Below are positions 35,697 through 44,360 of a stretch of 51,450 bases of DNA, one piece after another. This DNA is from Bacteroidia bacterium (lineage in GTDB: Bacteria > Bacteroidota > Bacteroidia > Chitinophagales > Saprospiraceae): assembly GCA_030429045.1 (NCBI GenBank), contig JAUIEA010000010.1, forward strand, positions 1-51,450, read 5' to 3'. The position numbers were made by a program, and so were the translations under genes. The stretch's first letter is position 1; each line of letters begins with the position of its first letter. The notes under the pieces are model-generated. The model was not told where the DNA came from and made no database searches. It worked only from the letters and a program-made list of their open reading frames with translations.

Positions 35697-36128
35697 ATGA
35701 ACGCACGTACTTCCATCCTGGGTGGCGTATTCGCTTTTGTTCTGGCCACCAGCTGCTGCTGGCTGCCAGCCCTGGCCGTCCTCCTGGGCGGGGCTGCCGG
35801 TGTCTTGAGTTTGAGCGAACAGATGGCCAGTCTGAGTGGTCCGTTGATGGTTCTCGCAGCGGGATTCATCGGTTATGGATTCTACCGAAAATGGCGACCC
35901 TTTCGCGCTGAGGCATCCCCTGATCAGTTCATCCCGGATTCGCTGATCACCTGTCCTTTCTGCGGGCACCAGAAAATGGAAACCATGCCCGTGGATGCCT
36001 GTCAATATTTTTACGCCTGCGAAGGGTGCGAACAGGTGCTCAAACCAAAACCCGGCGACTGTTGTGTGTTTTGCAGTTACGGGTCAGAAAAATGTCCGCC
36101 GATACAGCTCGACCAGGCTTGTTGCTGA
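35697..36128 (+). CDS. MerT-like membrane segment fused to a GDCCVxC domain
   Basis: A 143-residue protein. Residues ~8-60 form two membrane spans with the cysteine pair of mercuric transporters (LATSCCWLPALAVLLGG; GPLMVLAAGFIGYGFYRKW). Residues ~78-143 are a GDCCVxC domain: CPFC, ACQYF, CEGC, PGDCCVFCSYGSEKCPP and a terminal ACC, a motif known to me mostly as a short stand-alone (seleno)protein. With eleven or more cysteines it is a good candidate to take up a thiophilic metal through the membrane and hand it on. No in-frame TGA selenocysteine codon is seen. It follows DUF3570 by 56 nt and may share its transcript. Confidence 0.78.
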   Translation: MNARTSILGGVFAFVLATSCCWLPALAVLLGGAAGVLSLSEQMASLSGPLMVLAAGFIGYGFYRKWRPFRAEASPDQFIPDSLITCPFCGHQKMETMPVDACQYFYACEGCEQVLKPKPGDCCVFCSYGSEKCPPIQLDQACC

Positions 36129-36228
36129 CAAGGATAAAACGACTGAAGAAGATGTCGAATTGGCCGATCATGGATCACCACTTGTAACCCCTAATTGTTT
36201 TATTAATAATGCCTGTGGTTCTTGAATA

Positions 36229-37035
36229 ATGCAAATTGATTTTTACAAGCCTCACTCTCTCCATCACCTGGTTCGCGGCATTTGGGAACAGCGTTCTACC
36301 GGGCATATGCGCTGGCAGATCCTGCCCAGCGGGTGCCTGGAACTGATTTTCAATCTGGGCGAAAAAATGGACCATGTCCAGGGTCAGAAGGTCAACGACA
36401 GTTTCAATCCAACCGAGAACTTCTGCTTCCTGTCCGGATTGCACACCAAACCCTTATACATGGAGTTTTCCAATTTCCATGTAATGGGTGTACAGATGTC
36501 CCCGCTGGCGGCCAAAAGTCTTTTTGGCATTCCCTGCAGTGAACTGCAGGACTGGGCCATCCCGGGTGATCAGCTGTTTCGACAAGTCGCTGAAATCGAA
36601 GATCAACTGTGTGGCCTTCCGGACTTCAAATCCCGCGCCCTCTGGTTGGAGAACTTTATCGTCCAGCGTATCCAGGAAGAGCAACAGTTGAAGGAAGCCA
36701 TCAAGATTCACCAGGTCGTAGGTCTGGCTTCTCGCCGAAAACAAACGGGCAGCCCGGTCCAACTCGAAAAACTGACCGGCTATTCGCGCATGCATACTTT
36801 CCGATTATTCAAAGACTGGATGGGCCTGGCACCGAGTCGGACTTTGGCCCTCCGCCAGTTCACCAGCGCTGTGGATGCATTGCATATGCATGAGGGACAC
36901 CTCACCCAGGTCGGGTTGAACCAGGGGTTTTTTGATCAACCTCATTTCATTCGAAATTTCAAGGAGCACGCCCGGATGACGCCGGGGCAATATCGCACCC
37001 GAATGAGTTATTTGCCGGGACAATTGCCCTTCTGA
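36229..37035 (+). CDS. AraC-family transcriptional regulator
   Basis: A 268-residue protein: an N-terminal ligand-type domain (~1-150; LHHLVRGIWEQR, WQILPSGCLELIFNLGE, as in DUF6597-like regulators) and a C-terminal double helix-turn-helix (~170-260; LEKLTGYSRMHTFRLFKDWMG and VGLNQGFFDQPHFIRNFKEHARMTP, then GQYR). It probably responds to a small molecule. Its neighbours are the metal-type fusion gene (100 nt upstream) and a membrane protein (72 nt downstream), either of which it could control. Confidence 0.88.
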   Translation: MQIDFYKPHSLHHLVRGIWEQRSTGHMRWQILPSGCLELIFNLGEKMDHVQGQKVNDSFNPTENFCFLSGLHTKPLYMEFSNFHVMGVQMSPLAAKSLFGIPCSELQDWAIPGDQLFRQVAEIEDQLCGLPDFKSRALWLENFIVQRIQEEQQLKEAIKIHQVVGLASRRKQTGSPVQLEKLTGYSRMHTFRLFKDWMGLAPSRTLALRQFTSAVDALHMHEGHLTQVGLNQGFFDQPHFIRNFKEHARMTPGQYRTRMSYLPGQLPF

Positions 37036-37079
37036 AGAGGCATGTTACATCTGTACAATCACAGCTTTTGGGAGGGGTT

Positions 37080-37087
37080 TACTTTTG
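37080..37087 (+). promoter_or_regulatory. Candidate -7 box before the 37107 membrane protein
   Basis: TACTTTTG, an exact TAnnTTTG match, 19 nt upstream of the ATG at 37107. No -33 partner at standard spacing is visible. Confidence 0.35.
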
Positions 37088-37106
37088 GTGCAAAACAAGT
37101 CAAACT

Positions 37107-37769
37107 ATGGAGCACCTATCATCACAACTTCTTCGTACCAGTGGCATTTTTACCCTGATCGGCGCCATCACCATGTTGATCGGAGCAGCATTCTGGGGAT
37201 CGACCGGGACGGACCTTTGGGCTGCACTGGCAAATGGGACAATGGCAGAATACCTTTCTGCGGTCCCGGCTGTCCAGACACAATTGGTCCTCAACACCAC
37301 CTTCTGGAGCCTGGGTGTCATCCTGATGGGATTGGGTATCTCAGGTCTGGCCGAAGGAACCCAAAACCTTCCCGTTTATACCCGGATCGCCAGCTATAGT
37401 GCACGGACAGGTGTGACCATGGGCGTCATATCCTTCATCACCATGCTATCCCTGACCCTGCAGATCGCTCCTGACAGTTCGCCAGAGGCAGTCCGCCTGG
37501 CCAATGTGGTCGGCTGGATCGGAACCCGACTGGATGATGTAGCTACCATCCTGATCATCGGTGTCGGGCCGGTCTGTCTCTCCATTGCCGGACGGGATCA
37601 ATGGGTTCCCGGATGGTTACGTACCTGGGGATTGATCGCGGGCCTGGTGGGACTGCTCGCCCTGGCAGGCTTGTACATGGCTTCCCTGGCCGACCTGGCC
37701 ATCCTTCTGGTTCCGTTTGGGATAGGTTGGATGATCGCTGCAGGCATCACGGCCATGCGATCGAACTAA
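37107..37769 (+). CDS. Multi-pass membrane protein (DUF4386-like topology)
   Basis: A 220-residue protein with about six hydrophobic segments (SGIFTLIGAITMLIGAAFWG, LNTTFWSLGVILMGLGISGL, GVTMGVISFITMLSL, DVATILIIGVGPVCLSIAG, GLIAGLVGLLALAGLYMA, LVPFGIGWMIAAG). Overall size and the polar second loop recall DUF4386 proteins, but no decisive motif is seen. No predicted function. The frame opens at 37068; the ATG at 37107 gives the better N-terminus. Confidence 0.65.
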   Translation: MEHLSSQLLRTSGIFTLIGAITMLIGAAFWGSTGTDLWAALANGTMAEYLSAVPAVQTQLVLNTTFWSLGVILMGLGISGLAEGTQNLPVYTRIASYSARTGVTMGVISFITMLSLTLQIAPDSSPEAVRLANVVGWIGTRLDDVATILIIGVGPVCLSIAGRDQWVPGWLRTWGLIAGLVGLLALAGLYMASLADLAILLVPFGIGWMIAAGITAMRSN

Positions 37770-37806
37770 AGAAACTCCCTACAGATCGCGTACTTCCTGA
37801 ATTGAA

Positions 37807-38208
37807 TTAATTCCCCACGTGCGACCGAACAGATTGTTGACGGTTCCGAATGATACATCCGAACCAGATGCCGACGACCAGACTGGAGGCGGCAAGCACA
37901 TCAAACCACAGGGGGCTGGTAGAAACCCCGGAGGTCGTCAGATAGACGGCCTCCACCAGGATCCAGATGCCGATCAGGATGGCTGGTATCCGATATTGGC
38001 CCCGGGTCACCAGGGACATCACGTATCCTCCCACAACAGCTCCCACCACGGTACCCGACCCACCGATCAACAGATGGTGCCAGGGGGATTCGGGATATGT
38101 CAGCCCTCCGAACAGGGCATCCTGAAAAATAACTGAAAAGATCACGATGATCAGATAGGCCAGGATGATGGAAGCGAGGCCCAGGAGGACAGGTTTGATG
38201 GCATGCAT
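37807..38208 (-). CDS. Small four-helix membrane protein, unknown
   Basis: A 133-residue protein with about four membrane spans (KPVLLGLASIILAYLIIVIF, LLIGGSGTVVGAVVGGYVM, IPAILIGIWILVEAVYL, LWFDVLAASSLVVGIWFG) and a short charged C-terminus. I recognise no family. It converges on the 37107 gene (37 nt between stops). The 240-nt upstream gap holds no supported gene. Confidence 0.6.
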   Translation of the reverse strand: MHAIKPVLLGLASIILAYLIIVIFSVIFQDALFGGLTYPESPWHHLLIGGSGTVVGAVVGGYVMSLVTRGQYRIPAILIGIWILVEAVYLTTSGVSTSPLWFDVLAASSLVVGIWFGCIIRNRQQSVRSHVGN

Positions 38209-38448
38209 GGTCCGGTAATTCAGATGGGTGTTGAAAGAACACTCCAGTATACCGTTTCCTGATCTTGCAGGCCCCCTTCATTCTACGAATAGACTGCCTC
38301 CTCCGATGAACACAGCATTCCCGGATTTTTGCGGGTCAACCGCAGGGGGCCAAGATCACGTATTTGGCTCTTGGTGTATTCCCTCGATCGTTCAAGCCTG
38401 AAGATCCGGGGTCGTCCGGTAAAAAGGAATACATGCCGGAACACCAAC

Positions 38449-39129
38449 CTATTGACCCCGGTATTTATCCTGTTCTATTTTTCCAAATCCCATTTGGATA
38501 CCCGCTTGAACGCTGAGGATTCGAAAGCGCCATTCATAACCATATCTGTTATCGAAATGAAAAAGGGTCTGACTGTATTGCATGCCAATTTGTGCGATGA
38601 ACCGATCAGATAGATAAATAGATCCTCCTATTCCACTGACTGATTCAAGCAAAGCGGTTTTGTATGTTTTCCTTCCGAATAATGGAAAACCATCCCTCGG
38701 ACTCCCGAGTAAAAAGCCAGTTGCCAGCCCAGTTTCTCCAAAGATCGAAAAACGTTGGATCGGAACTTGATATCTGACACCCAAAGGGATTGTCAGATAT
38801 CGGATAGAGAGTGAATGCGGCTCACCAGTAGGGTCGCAGGCCTGGCAATAATAGACCCCCGTGACATCTCTGTTTGCATACAACAAACCGGATCGCAGCG
38901 ACCAATGGTGATTCAGGTTGCGAATGACCGAAACTCCAAACGTAGCATTCGACTTATCTTCAGTGTAATCAAATCCATTGGGTTCTCGTGGCCCGAAGGT
39001 ACCCAGTGGCAATTGATTGTCCTGGGCATAGACCAGCCCGATCTGCCATGGATGATGCACCACAGGCACCTCCTGCGCGAGTAGAAGTGTGACCAGCAAG
39101 ACCAGGGGGAGGAGTAGAATGTATTTCAT
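38449..39129 (-). CDS. PorT-like outer-membrane barrel protein
   Basis: A 226-residue protein with a signal peptide (MKYILLLPLVLLVTLLLAQ) and barrel strands with the PorT-like cadence (WSLRSGLLYANRD, SIRYLTIPLGVRYQVP, FSIFGETGLATGFLLG, FIAQIGMQYSQTL, ILSVQAGIQMGF). As in the TonB receptor, the last strand's Phe (QMGF) is followed by a charged tail (GKIEQDKYRGQ). A Cys pair (YYCQACDPTG) in one loop could be disulphide-linked. No known substrate. Confidence 0.75.
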   Translation of the reverse strand: MKYILLLPLVLLVTLLLAQEVPVVHHPWQIGLVYAQDNQLPLGTFGPREPNGFDYTEDKSNATFGVSVIRNLNHHWSLRSGLLYANRDVTGVYYCQACDPTGEPHSLSIRYLTIPLGVRYQVPIQRFSIFGETGLATGFLLGSPRDGFPLFGRKTYKTALLESVSGIGGSIYLSDRFIAQIGMQYSQTLFHFDNRYGYEWRFRILSVQAGIQMGFGKIEQDKYRGQ

Positions 39130-39403
39130 AGTAGTGCATCCATTTTCATTGAGTCAAAACGAAGATGGCAACGTAATATAAGTCCATCTACATGGATTTG
39201 CAATCATAAAGATTGAACAGATCACTGGGGCATTGGAAAACGGAATGGACAAGACTTGTTCGCATTTGTCCTATACCTCCAGGCCTGCATTGACTAATTT
39301 GCTGATCCACCTGGCTACGGATTGTCTTCGTTTTTGGTTCAGATCGGAACTGCACAGCAATGGACCCGATGCGGTTCCCTCACTGATCAACCTCAAATAA
39401 AAT

Positions 39404-40612
39404 ATGAAATATACCCTCCTCCTTGTCTTTTCGATAGGCTTTTTCCAGGCCCGGGGACAGATCACTGTCACAACCATTACCAACCAGATCCCTGCCAGCG
39501 GCGGCGTCAACCTGGATAATGCCGGAAATCTGTACATCGCCAATTTTGGTGATGGCCTGCAGAACAGCAATGGCACCCAGATCTGGAGATTGGACCCGAA
39601 TGGCAATCTGGATATTTTCGCCACCGGGTTCACAGGAGCATCCGGAAATGATTTTGATTCTCAGGGAAACCTGTTTCAATCCAATATTGGCAATGGCACG
39701 GTCAGCATGGTCACTCCGGATGGCACCGTCAGTCTATTTGCCACAACGGGCATTTCCTGCCCGGTCGGCATTAATGTAGATGCTGATGATAATGTCTATG
39801 TCTGCAACTGCTGTGGCACCTTTGAAAACACCATTCGCAAGATCACTCATGGCGGGGTATCTACCCTGTTTTCCTCAGGTACTCTTTTCAGTTGCCCGAA
39901 TGGGATCACCCGGGATAAAGACAACAACCTGTATGTATCCAATTTCAACAATGGGATCGTCATCAAGATCACTCCGGACGGGACCCCCAGCTATTTTGCC
40001 AATATATCCAATGGTGGAAATGGAAATAATGGACATATCACCTACAATGAGACCCTGGATGTATTATTTGTTGCCAGCCACGGCACGAGCCAGATCCACC
40101 AGATCACCATGGATGGCATTGTTACTGTTATTGCCGGCTCAGGGAACCGCGGAAATAAAAATGGTGATGCTGCCGTGGCCACATTTTCTCGACCCAATGG
40201 CATCATTTCCACCGTCACCGGGGATACGATTTATGTCAACAGTTCCATACCCACGTCCAATGTCAACTTTCCCCTCAATCCTTCCGTTGTCCGGATGATC
40301 ACCCGGATCAACCCCACCTCATTCACCACCCATCCTGGCAACCATACGCCTTCGGCCACCCTGGAGATTGTACCTAATCCGGCTCGTCAAGCTGAGATCA
40401 GGTTATCCTATGACCTGGTGCAGCAGGAGGATCTATCGATCCACATTATGGATATGAAGGGCATCCGGGTCTACACCCGAAGAGAAGGAGTCCGCCCGTC
40501 GGGAGTACATCAGGCATCGATCCAGATCGCCCACCTCCCTGACGGCGTCTATCAATGTGCCCTGGTTGGATCTTCACTCCTGATCAGTCAGAAGCTGGTG
40601 ATCCTCAGATAA
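39404..40612 (+). CDS. Secreted NHL/SMP-30-like beta-propeller with T9SS sorting domain
   Basis: A 402-residue protein: signal peptide (MKYTLLLVFSIGFFQARGQ), then repeating propeller blades (NAGNLYIANFGDG, PNGNLDIFATGF, DADDNVYVCNCCG, DKDNNLYVSNFNNG, TPDGTPSYFANIS), and a T9SS type A C-terminal domain (~325-402, EIVPNPARQAEI, HIMDMKGIRVYT, LPDGVYQCALVG). Six-bladed propellers of this class bind glycans or proteins, or act as lactonases; metal-binding catalytic residues are not clear, so a binding role is more likely. The signal peptide directly follows the first ATG. Confidence 0.85.
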   Translation: MKYTLLLVFSIGFFQARGQITVTTITNQIPASGGVNLDNAGNLYIANFGDGLQNSNGTQIWRLDPNGNLDIFATGFTGASGNDFDSQGNLFQSNIGNGTVSMVTPDGTVSLFATTGISCPVGINVDADDNVYVCNCCGTFENTIRKITHGGVSTLFSSGTLFSCPNGITRDKDNNLYVSNFNNGIVIKITPDGTPSYFANISNGGNGNNGHITYNETLDVLFVASHGTSQIHQITMDGIVTVIAGSGNRGNKNGDAAVATFSRPNGIISTVTGDTIYVNSSIPTSNVNFPLNPSVVRMITRINPTSFTTHPGNHTPSATLEIVPNPARQAEIRLSYDLVQQEDLSIHIMDMKGIRVYTRREGVRPSGVHQASIQIAHLPDGVYQCALVGSSLLISQKLVILR

Positions 40613-40703
40613 AGCATAAACAGGGAATTGATCAATTGATGACCCGACTGACTGTCTTCTTCCAGTATTCGCCATATTGGGATTGAATGCATATTCACCC
40701 TCT

Positions 40704-41330
40704 ATGAGTGTACTATCCAAACTGGCGTCGGCACAACAACGCAGAGATGAGTTGCCTAACCTGACGCTTGCCAAAGAAATAGTGCACAGCCGGGACAAGA
40801 AGCCCATCGCAGAACTGGTGCTTCATCTCCAGGATAAAGACAAGGACATCCAAAGCGACTGCATCAAGGTCCTCTATGAGATCGATGAATGCGATCCATC
40901 CTTGATCCGGGAATATATTCCTGAATTTGCAACGCTTCTCAGCCACAAAAACAACCGGCTGCAATGGGGTGGCATGGCTGCGATCAATACTGTCACGCTG
41001 GAAGATCCCAAGGTCGTCTATTCCTTCCTGAGTGAGATCATCGCAGCGGCAGACCGTGGATCGGTCATCACCCGGGATGGGGCTGTCTCCATCCTGATCA
41101 AGTTGTGCTCCCTGCCGGCCTATGCCGAAAATGCATTTCCATTATTGATGGAACAACTGATGGCTTGTCCGCCCAACCAGGTCCCGATGTATGCAGAAAT
41201 CGCACTTCCTGTCCTGACGGAGAGCATGAAACGTCCCTTCAGAAAGGTCTTGACGGATCGGTTGAGTGATATCGAAAAAGATACCAAGCGAAAGCGGGTG
41301 GAAAAGGTCATTCAAAAGCTGGGCAAATAA
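40704..41330 (+). CDS. HEAT-repeat-like helical protein
   Basis: A 208-residue cytoplasmic protein made of helix pairs with HEAT/ARM character (VLHLQDKDKDIQSDCIKVLYE, LLSHKNNRLQWGGMAAIN, ITRDGAVSILIKLC, EIALPVLTESM). Start chosen at the ATG at 40704, not the frame opening at 40677. No enzyme motif; a scaffold or protein-protein adaptor is probable. It converges on thrS with 11 nt between stop codons. Confidence 0.7.
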   Translation: MSVLSKLASAQQRRDELPNLTLAKEIVHSRDKKPIAELVLHLQDKDKDIQSDCIKVLYEIDECDPSLIREYIPEFATLLSHKNNRLQWGGMAAINTVTLEDPKVVYSFLSEIIAAADRGSVITRDGAVSILIKLCSLPAYAENAFPLLMEQLMACPPNQVPMYAEIALPVLTESMKRPFRKVLTDRLSDIEKDTKRKRVEKVIQKLGK

Positions 41331-41341
41331 TTGCCTCCAAC

Positions 41342-43270
41342 CTACTCTGCAGCTTTTTCTTTAAACCAGGGGATGAAAGCATCCACGGTCATCAGTCCCA
41401 GATCACCTTCGCCCCGCATCCGCACGGCAACCCCTCCGGCATCGGCTTCCTTTTCCCCGACGATGAGCATCAGCGGGATCTTCTTCAACTCCGCATCCCG
41501 GATCTTCCGGCCGATGCTTTCGTTGCGGTCATCCACAAATCCCCGGATATCCTCCAGCATCAAGCGACCGGACACCTGGTGGGCCACCGCATTATATTTC
41601 TCGGAGATGGGCAGGATCGCAAACTGGTCCGGCGTCAACCACAGCGGGAAATTGCCTCCACAGTGCTCCGTGAGTACGCCGATAAACCGCTCCATGGAGC
41701 CGAAGGGCGCCCGGTGGATCATCACCGGCCGGTGGTTCTGGTTGTCTGAACCGATATATTCCAGCTTGAATCGTTCGGGCAGGTTATAGTCCACCTGGAT
41801 CGTCCCCAGCTGCCAGCTTCGTCCCAGGGCATCCTTGACCATGAAGTCCAGTTTCGGACCATAGAATGCAGCCTCGCCCAATTCCGTTACCGTTTCCAGG
41901 TCGACCTCTTTGCAGGCGTCGATAATAGCCTGTTCGGATTTCTCCCAGTTTTCATCGGATCCGATATACTTCTCCTTGTTGTCCGGATCCCGCAGGGAGA
42001 TCTGGGCGGTGACATTATCAAAGCCCATCCGCTTCAGCACCAGCTGGGTAAGTTCCAGGACGTTCAGGAATTCATCCTTCACCTGATCCGGCGTGCAGAA
42101 CAGGTGAGCATCATCCTGGGTAAATCCACGAACACGGGTCAGTCCGTGGAGTTCTCCACTCTGCTCGTAGCGATAGACAGTCCCGAATTCGGCGATGCGC
42201 AGGGGCAGCTCCTTATAGGATCGGGGTTTGTGCCCGAAGATCTCACAGTGGTGCGGACAGTTCATCGGCTTGAGCAGGAATTCCTCTCCTTCCCTGGGTG
42301 TATGAATGGGCTGGAAGCTGTCCTCGCCATATTTCTCATAGTGCCCCGAGGTCATGTACAGCTCCTTTTTACCGATATGCGGGGTAATGACCGGCTGGTA
42401 ACCTCGTTTGAGTTGTTCATGCTTCATGAAGTCCTCCAGACGGGTCCGCAGGACGGTACCGCGTGGCAGCCAGATCGGCAGACCGGCTCCGACCTTATCG
42501 GAAAACATATAAAGCTCCAGTTCCTGACCCAATTTGCGGTGATCCCGCTTCTTGGCTTCCTCGAGCATTTCGAGGTATTCTGTCAATTCCTTTTGCTTGG
42601 GAAAGGTAATGCCATAGATCCGGGTCAGTTGCTTTCTGGATTCATCACCCCTCCAGTAGGCGCCACCGACGTTCATCAGCTTGGCGGCCTTGATAAAACC
42701 GGTGTCCGGGATATGCGGACCACGGCAGAGATCGACAAAGTTTCCCTGCTCATAGAAGGTGATCTGACCATCCTCCAGATCCTCGAGCAATTCGAGTTTG
42801 TATTCATCATCCTTCTCTGTGAAGTAGGCGATGGCATCGGCCTTGCTCACCTCTTTTCGGATGTAGGCGTTCTTTTCCCGGGCCAGTTCGATCATCTTCT
42901 GTTCAATGGCTGGCAGGTCTTCCAGGCTGATGGTGGTCTCTCCCGGATCGACATCATAGTAGAACCCATTCTCGACAGGAGGACCGATCCCCAGTTTGAT
43001 ACCGGGGTAAATGGCCTCCAATGCTTCTGCCATCAGGTGGGCGGACGAGTGCCAGTAGGTGGATTTCCCCTCTTTATCATTCCAGGTCAACAGCTGAAGG
43101 GAGGCATCCGACTCGATAGCGCGATTGGCATCCCAGACCTCTCCATTGACTTTTGCAGCCAATACGTTCCGGGCCAGGCCTTCACTGATAGAGCGGGCTA
43201 CATCCAGGCTGGTAGCTCCGGCCTCGTATTCCCGGATACTGCCGTCAGGCAGGGTAATCTTGATCATCAT
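41342..43270 (-). CDS. thrS: Threonyl-tRNA synthetase
   Basis: A 642-residue class II synthetase, the usual bacterial length. N-terminal TGS domain (~1-60, [12 protein letters not shown]), editing domain with the [12 protein letters not shown] and CRGPHIP zinc/His motifs, catalytic core (~245-535; [44 protein letters not shown] of motif 2, and motif 3 [15 protein letters not shown]), and C-terminal anticodon-binding domain. It charges tRNA-Thr with threonine. A GTG precedes the chosen ATG. The leader carries a promoter box and a 7-bp hairpin. Confidence 0.97.
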   Translation of the reverse strand: MMIKITLPDGSIREYEAGATSLDVARSISEGLARNVLAAKVNGEVWDANRAIESDASLQLLTWNDKEGKSTYWHSSAHLMAEALEAIYPGIKLGIGPPVENGFYYDVDPGETTISLEDLPAIEQKMIELAREKNAYIRKEVSKADAIAYFTEKDDEYKLELLEDLEDGQITFYEQGNFVDLCRGPHIPDTGFIKAAKLMNVGGAYWRGDESRKQLTRIYGITFPKQKELTEYLEMLEEAKKRDHRKLGQELELYMFSDKVGAGLPIWLPRGTVLRTRLEDFMKHEQLKRGYQPVITPHIGKKELYMTSGHYEKYGEDSFQPIHTPREGEEFLLKPMNCPHHCEIFGHKPRSYKELPLRIAEFGTVYRYEQSGELHGLTRVRGFTQDDAHLFCTPDQVKDEFLNVLELTQLVLKRMGFDNVTAQISLRDPDNKEKYIGSDENWEKSEQAIIDACKEVDLETVTELGEAAFYGPKLDFMVKDALGRSWQLGTIQVDYNLPERFKLEYIGSDNQNHRPVMIHRAPFGSMERFIGVLTEHCGGNFPLWLTPDQFAILPISEKYNAVAHQVSGRLMLEDIRGFVDDRNESIGRKIRDAELKKIPLMLIVGEKEADAGGVAVRMRGEGDLGLMTVDAFIPWFKEKAAE

Positions 43271-43295
43271 CACTGGTTTTTGCGACTGCCGCTAG

Positions 43296-43317
43296 CCGGT
43301 TCCTGTCTGCGAACCGG
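43296..43317 (-). promoter_or_regulatory. Hairpin in the thrS leader
   Basis: CCGGTTC and GAACCGG form a 7-bp stem around an 8-nt loop, in the 68-nt leader between the promoter box and the thrS ATG, ending 25 nt before it. It could sequester or position the ribosome site. No resemblance to a T-box, and no threonine anticodon in the loop, so any autoregulation is inference. Confidence 0.4.
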
Positions 43318-43338
43318 TCCGACATGAAAAAATCGCTG

Positions 43339-43346
43339 CAAAGGTA
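43339..43346 (-). promoter_or_regulatory. -7 promoter box for thrS
   Basis: Minus-strand TACCTTTG, identical to the boxes before paaZ and queD, 68 nt upstream of the thrS start. It separates thrS from the upstream ppk2 pair transcriptionally. Confidence 0.5.
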
Positions 43347-43378
43347 GGGATTTCACAGACCTGATTCCAGTCTTCTGG

Positions 43379-44245
43379 TCAGGACTCTCCATCCCCTGGA
43401 ACATAGGGAATGGTCTTGAGCAGATGCTCCACCACATGAATTCGGGCTTCGCTCTTTCGATCCGCCTGGATCACCGTCCAGGGGGCCAACTCCGTATCTG
43501 TATGGGAAAACATCTTTTTCTTATAGGCCGTATACACATCCCAGAGCTCCTGGGCGCGCTCATCCACCGGAGTCATCTTCCAGCGCTTGAGCCGGCTGTT
43601 GCGGATATCATCGAATCGCCGGGCCTGTTCTTCCTTAGTGATGGACAGGTAGATCTTGATCAGATATGTTCCCGACTCGACGATCATGCGTTCGAAGTCA
43701 TTGACCTGCCCCATGAAGGTGTTGTACTCCACGGACGTACAAAAATCATTGACGGGTTCGACGATGGCCCGGTTATACCAACTTCGGTCAAAGAAGACGA
43801 TCTCACCTGGCTTGGGGAGTTGGTTGACGTATCGCTGAAAATACCACTGGCCATTTTCCTCCGGTGTAGGCTTTCGCAAGGCGACGATCCGATAATGACG
43901 GGGATTGATATGGGCTGTGATCCGACGGATGGCACCCCCCTTCCCGGCAGCATCTCGCCCTTCGAATATCACCACCACCTTTTTGCCTTCACGTATAGTC
44001 CAATTCTGCAACTGGATCAGCTCAGCCTGCAGTTCCCGCAAATGAAGCTCATATTTAGCCAGTCGCAAAGCCTTGTCCACATTGGTCTTCTTATCCGCTA
44101 TCAGGTATTTCATCCCGATCTTGGAATTCAGGATCTCGACATCTTCGGCACTCAGTTCCACTTGTGGCTTCGCCTCTTTAACCGTCCCCGCAGCCGGGGG
44201 ATGAGCAGCGCCCTTCTCTTTATGATGTTTCTTGGTCATGTTCAT
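43379..44245 (-). CDS. Polyphosphate kinase 2 family protein (downstream of a tandem pair)
   Basis: A 288-residue PPK2. Walker A GRDAAGKGG at 96-104, Walker B FFDRSWYNR with Asp153, lid segment ITKEEQARRFDDIRNSRLKRWK, and the family's QAELIQLQNW and YLIKIYLSITK. PPK2 uses polyphosphate to phosphorylate NDP or NMP, or the reverse. A charged N-terminal extension (~1-30, Lys/His and Ala/Pro rich) is unlike the paralogue. It shares fold and motifs with the gene at 44360, and the two are on one strand 114 nt apart, so they are probably a tandem duplication with diverged specificity. Confidence 0.92.
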   Translation of the reverse strand: MNMTKKHHKEKGAAHPPAAGTVKEAKPQVELSAEDVEILNSKIGMKYLIADKKTNVDKALRLAKYELHLRELQAELIQLQNWTIREGKKVVVIFEGRDAAGKGGAIRRITAHINPRHYRIVALRKPTPEENGQWYFQRYVNQLPKPGEIVFFDRSWYNRAIVEPVNDFCTSVEYNTFMGQVNDFERMIVESGTYLIKIYLSITKEEQARRFDDIRNSRLKRWKMTPVDERAQELWDVYTAYKKKMFSHTDTELAPWTVIQADRKSEARIHVVEHLLKTIPYVPGDGES

Positions 44246-44344
44246 TGATATTTGTGTTCGCAGTCCTGTCAGAATAAATGATTTCCTGCGCCTTACCGGG
44301 GATGAATTGTCCTTACTTCACATATCCAGACTCCTCCTCCCCTC

Positions 44345-44360
44345 CTTAACTCCTTAACTC
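44345..44360 (-). repeat. Two copies of the 8-bp GAGTTAAG repeat at a ppk2 stop codon
   Basis: On the minus strand GAGTTAAG is repeated twice, the first unit overlapping the TAG stop of the upstream ppk2 gene. The same unit occurs three times after another stop codon at 10525-10548. Confidence 0.8.

Noticed and set aside
35697-36128. Selenocysteine in the GDCCVxC domain
   Set aside because: All positions of the motif are Cys codons and there is no in-frame TGA.
43296-43317. T-box riboswitch before thrS
   Set aside because: Only a single 7-bp hairpin with no T-box sequence, specifier codon or terminator/antiterminator pair.
42104-43327. 407-residue plus-strand frame opposite thrS
   Set aside because: Antisense shadow of a well conserved synthetase; no independent features.
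43424-44248. 274-residue plus-strand frame opposite the first ppk2
   Set aside because: Antisense shadow; the PPK2 Walker motifs on the minus strand are decisive.
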